64,000 bases of DNA from Forficula auricularia (lineage: Eukaryota > Arthropoda > Insecta > Dermaptera > Forficulidae). A program made the translations under genes and the position numbers. The stretch spans positions 4,602,586 to 4,666,585 of the forward strand of contig JALMQS010000089.1 of the NCBI GenBank assembly GCA_024734495.1. The letters are read 5' to 3'. This document shows, one piece after another, positions 62,285 to 64,000 of this stretch. Within the stretch, counting starts at the first letter, position 1; every line of letters begins with the position of its first letter. The notes beneath the pieces are model-generated. The model did not search any database and had not been told where the DNA came from. It was given only the letters and a program-made list of their open reading frames with translations.

Positions 62285-63540
62285 CATATATATATCGGGT
62301 GAGTTTTTTATCTTGAGACAGTCTTATAACTCAAAAACAGTGCATTATATGGAAAAAAAGTTTCAAATAAAAGTTGATTTATATCGAGGGGGAAACTAAA
62401 CTATGCTATTGTTTGTGGACCTAGGACTAGCTTTCAAGAGTATTTCAAAGTCAAGTTCTATTTTTAAATAGAAACCTATATATTTCTTTACGGATCCTTA
62501 ATCATCAAAAGAAAACTGAACAGCTTTCATAAGAACTATTTTTATCCGACATCAAATAAACAAAATATTAAATCAATTAGATCTCAAAAAAATTTCTAAT
62601 AATTATTTTTAACAATTATTTAAATTAATTATCAAATGATAATGATCAAATGTTTAATTATTAAATAAATAATTTAATAATAATTGTGATTAATAATTTT
62701 CCGACCTCTGTTCTGTGACATTTCAGAGTGTATCGCAAGTCTTCTGGATGAATTCCAATTCCAATTTCGTTATTTTGGCCTGTTGTAGTTTCATCCTAGC
62801 GTTTACACTTCCTGTTTTTTTAACAGATTTACAACACGATAAAATGAAGCTCGTGAGGGTGTATCTCTGTCAGGAAAACGCTCGGAATGCATTTCAGTGG
62901 CAGCCCCTAACACTTCTTCCACATTCACCGCATAAATTAAGACCATTCCAAAACTGTCTTCAACAAAAAATGCTCCATTTTTATTATAGTACTACAATAG
63001 GATTAACTACTGGATTTACACGAGAAATAAACATTTTTAAACTCAAGAATTTTAACTATAGTTCTATTAAGTAGAAAATAATCTCTTAAATCTGAGTATA
63101 ATAAAGTTTTAATATGATTATAAACACTTATTTTCATTGTTGTAACTTTTCGATTTAATAATTATTTATTTAATAATTAATTATTTGATCATTATTATTT
63201 GATAATTAAGTTGAATGATTGTTAAAATAATTATTAAGATTTTTTGAGATCTAATTGATTTAATTTTTTGTTTATTGACGTCGTATAAAAAATAGTTCTA
63301 ATAAAAGTTGTTCAGTTTTTTTGGTAGATTCATAATATGTACAGAAACATATAGGTTTCTATTTGAAAAACAGAAGTTGACCTCAAATTAGCCTTGAAAG
63401 CTTGTTCTAGGTCGACAAACAATAGAATAGTTTAGTTTCCCCCCTGATATAAATAAACTTTTATTTGAAACTTTTTTCCCATATAATGCACTGTTTTTGA
63501 GTTGTAGGACTGTCTCAAGATAAAGACTCACCCGGTATAT
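62285..63540. mobile_element. Long foldback element (family F) with exon-like centre
   Basis: Arms 62285-62700 and 63135-63540 are inverted copies of ~400 bp, with ends CGGGTGAGT and ACTCACCCG flanked by TATA microsatellite. Arms contain GACTGTCTCAAGATAAA and GTCGACAAACAATAG or complements. The ~430-bp centre is not repeated elsewhere here and has coding-like composition. Confidence 0.85.
62715..63074 (+). CDS. Unidentified ORF in the centre of the foldback
   Basis: The 119-codon frame has a hydrophobic stretch (FVILACCSFILAFTLPVFL, ~18-36) and a later basic part. A CTGTGACATTTCAG-type acceptor at 62711-62726 and an AATAAAG signal at 63100-63106 make the segment look like a captured terminal exon. 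No family is recognised and the start codon is not supported. It could equally be non-coding. Confidence 0.3.
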   Translation: MTFQSVSQVFWMNSNSNFVILACCSFILAFTLPVFLTDLQHDKMKLVRVYLCQENARNAFQWQPLTLLPHSPHKLRPFQNCLQQKMLHFYYSTTIGLTTGFTREINIFKLKNFNYSSIK

Positions 63541-63568
63541 ATATATATATATATATGGCGAATACCAG

Positions 63569-64000
63569 TGGCGTAGTCAGAAAATTTTCATGTGGGGTCA
63601 ATCCACAAAGCAAAATATTTTTATTGGGAATTTTTTTTTATTAAAATAAAAAGTCCACTTAAATTGTGTTTTTACCCTGAAAGTTTTAGGGTAGTTGTAA
63701 TTTCTTCGACCCTTTATGTTTTTGGGTGTGCTTAATCCGAATCTGAGGCTTGCTAACAAAATTTTTTGTGACTGAACATTGCCAAAAATGCAAAAAAAGA
63801 TAAAAAAATCTCATTTTTTTGGCAGTTTTTTGCTTATAACTCGAAAACTATCAACTTATCGTAAATAACCTCCCTACTCAAAATGAAAGGTCATACAATT
63901 TCCTACAAATTTCATTATTTAGGGTTTTTACTCCGATCAACCGTTCGGGCTAGATGGAAATTGGTGTATTTTTTCTGTTTCCACAAATCCCAAAAACTCG
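63569..64000 (+). repeat. Family L copy 3, continuing past the window
   Basis: Begins with CAGTGGCGTAGTCAG, an end also seen at 32257, then matches 6130-6435 (AAGTTTTAGGGTAGTT; AACTCGAAAACTA; CAACCGTTCGGGCT). It runs off the window edge. Confidence 0.75.

Overview
This window looks like AT-rich repetitive DNA from an animal genome, most likely an insect; a sap-feeding hemipteran would fit but the sequence does not settle it. Signs are the mix of RTE-like, CR1/Jockey-like and RNase-H-bearing LINEs, Penelope-like elements (PLEs), a Ty3/gypsy element, piggyBac, Tc1/mariner, hAT-like MITEs and many tri- and tetranucleotide microsatellites. I recognise no intact single-copy host gene. The window reads as intergenic or intronic DNA made almost entirely of nested, mostly dead transposable elements. 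Only two coding stretches are long and undamaged: the RNase H end of a LINE (43084-44007, minus) and the reverse transcriptase end of an RTE-like LINE (21547-22403, plus).

Layout. 0-3.2 kb: three LINE fragments. 3.7-5.9 kb: a piggyBac element inside a hAT-like MITE. 6.1-11.3 kb: foldback repeats (family L), a PLE tail with a hammerhead motif, and a family A repeat carrying a hAT MITE. 11.4-12.5 kb: a PLE foldback with a second kind of hammerhead. 13.7-18.3 kb: a complete but decayed Ty3/gypsy element with 155-bp LTRs and a 5-bp target duplication. 19.4-25.3 kb: a tandemly duplicated block built on a Tc1-like MITE; one copy holds a four-level nest (MITE, foldback, family A, RTE LINE). 26-31 kb: Tc1 and mariner remnants, PLE tails and an inverted pair of hammerheads. 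31-36.5 kb: LINE remnants, a foldback with a tRNA-like core, and families I and A. 36.5-45 kb: family H with a tRNA-like module, small MITEs, a second tRNA-core foldback and the LINE RNase H ORF. 45-51 kb: family I palindrome, LINE 3' ends and a third RTE copy. 51.5-54.9 kb: a head-to-head PLE palindrome containing a hammerhead-bearing non-autonomous element and a separate LINE. 55-64 kb: hAT and other MITEs, family H, a ~93-bp satellite, and a 1.25-kb foldback with an exon-like centre.

Two themes recur. First, hammerhead ribozyme motifs (a CTGANGA box, a stem and GAAA, with plausible stems I and III) occur on PLE-like ends at seven or more places, usually as inverted pairs. Second, two non-coding families (A and I) share one unusual plan: a subterminal inverted repeat of 11-12 bp, a core, a variable tetranucleotide microsatellite, and a 3' hairpin that contains the other repeat. 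That is the plan of DINE-1/HINE (Helentron-associated) elements.
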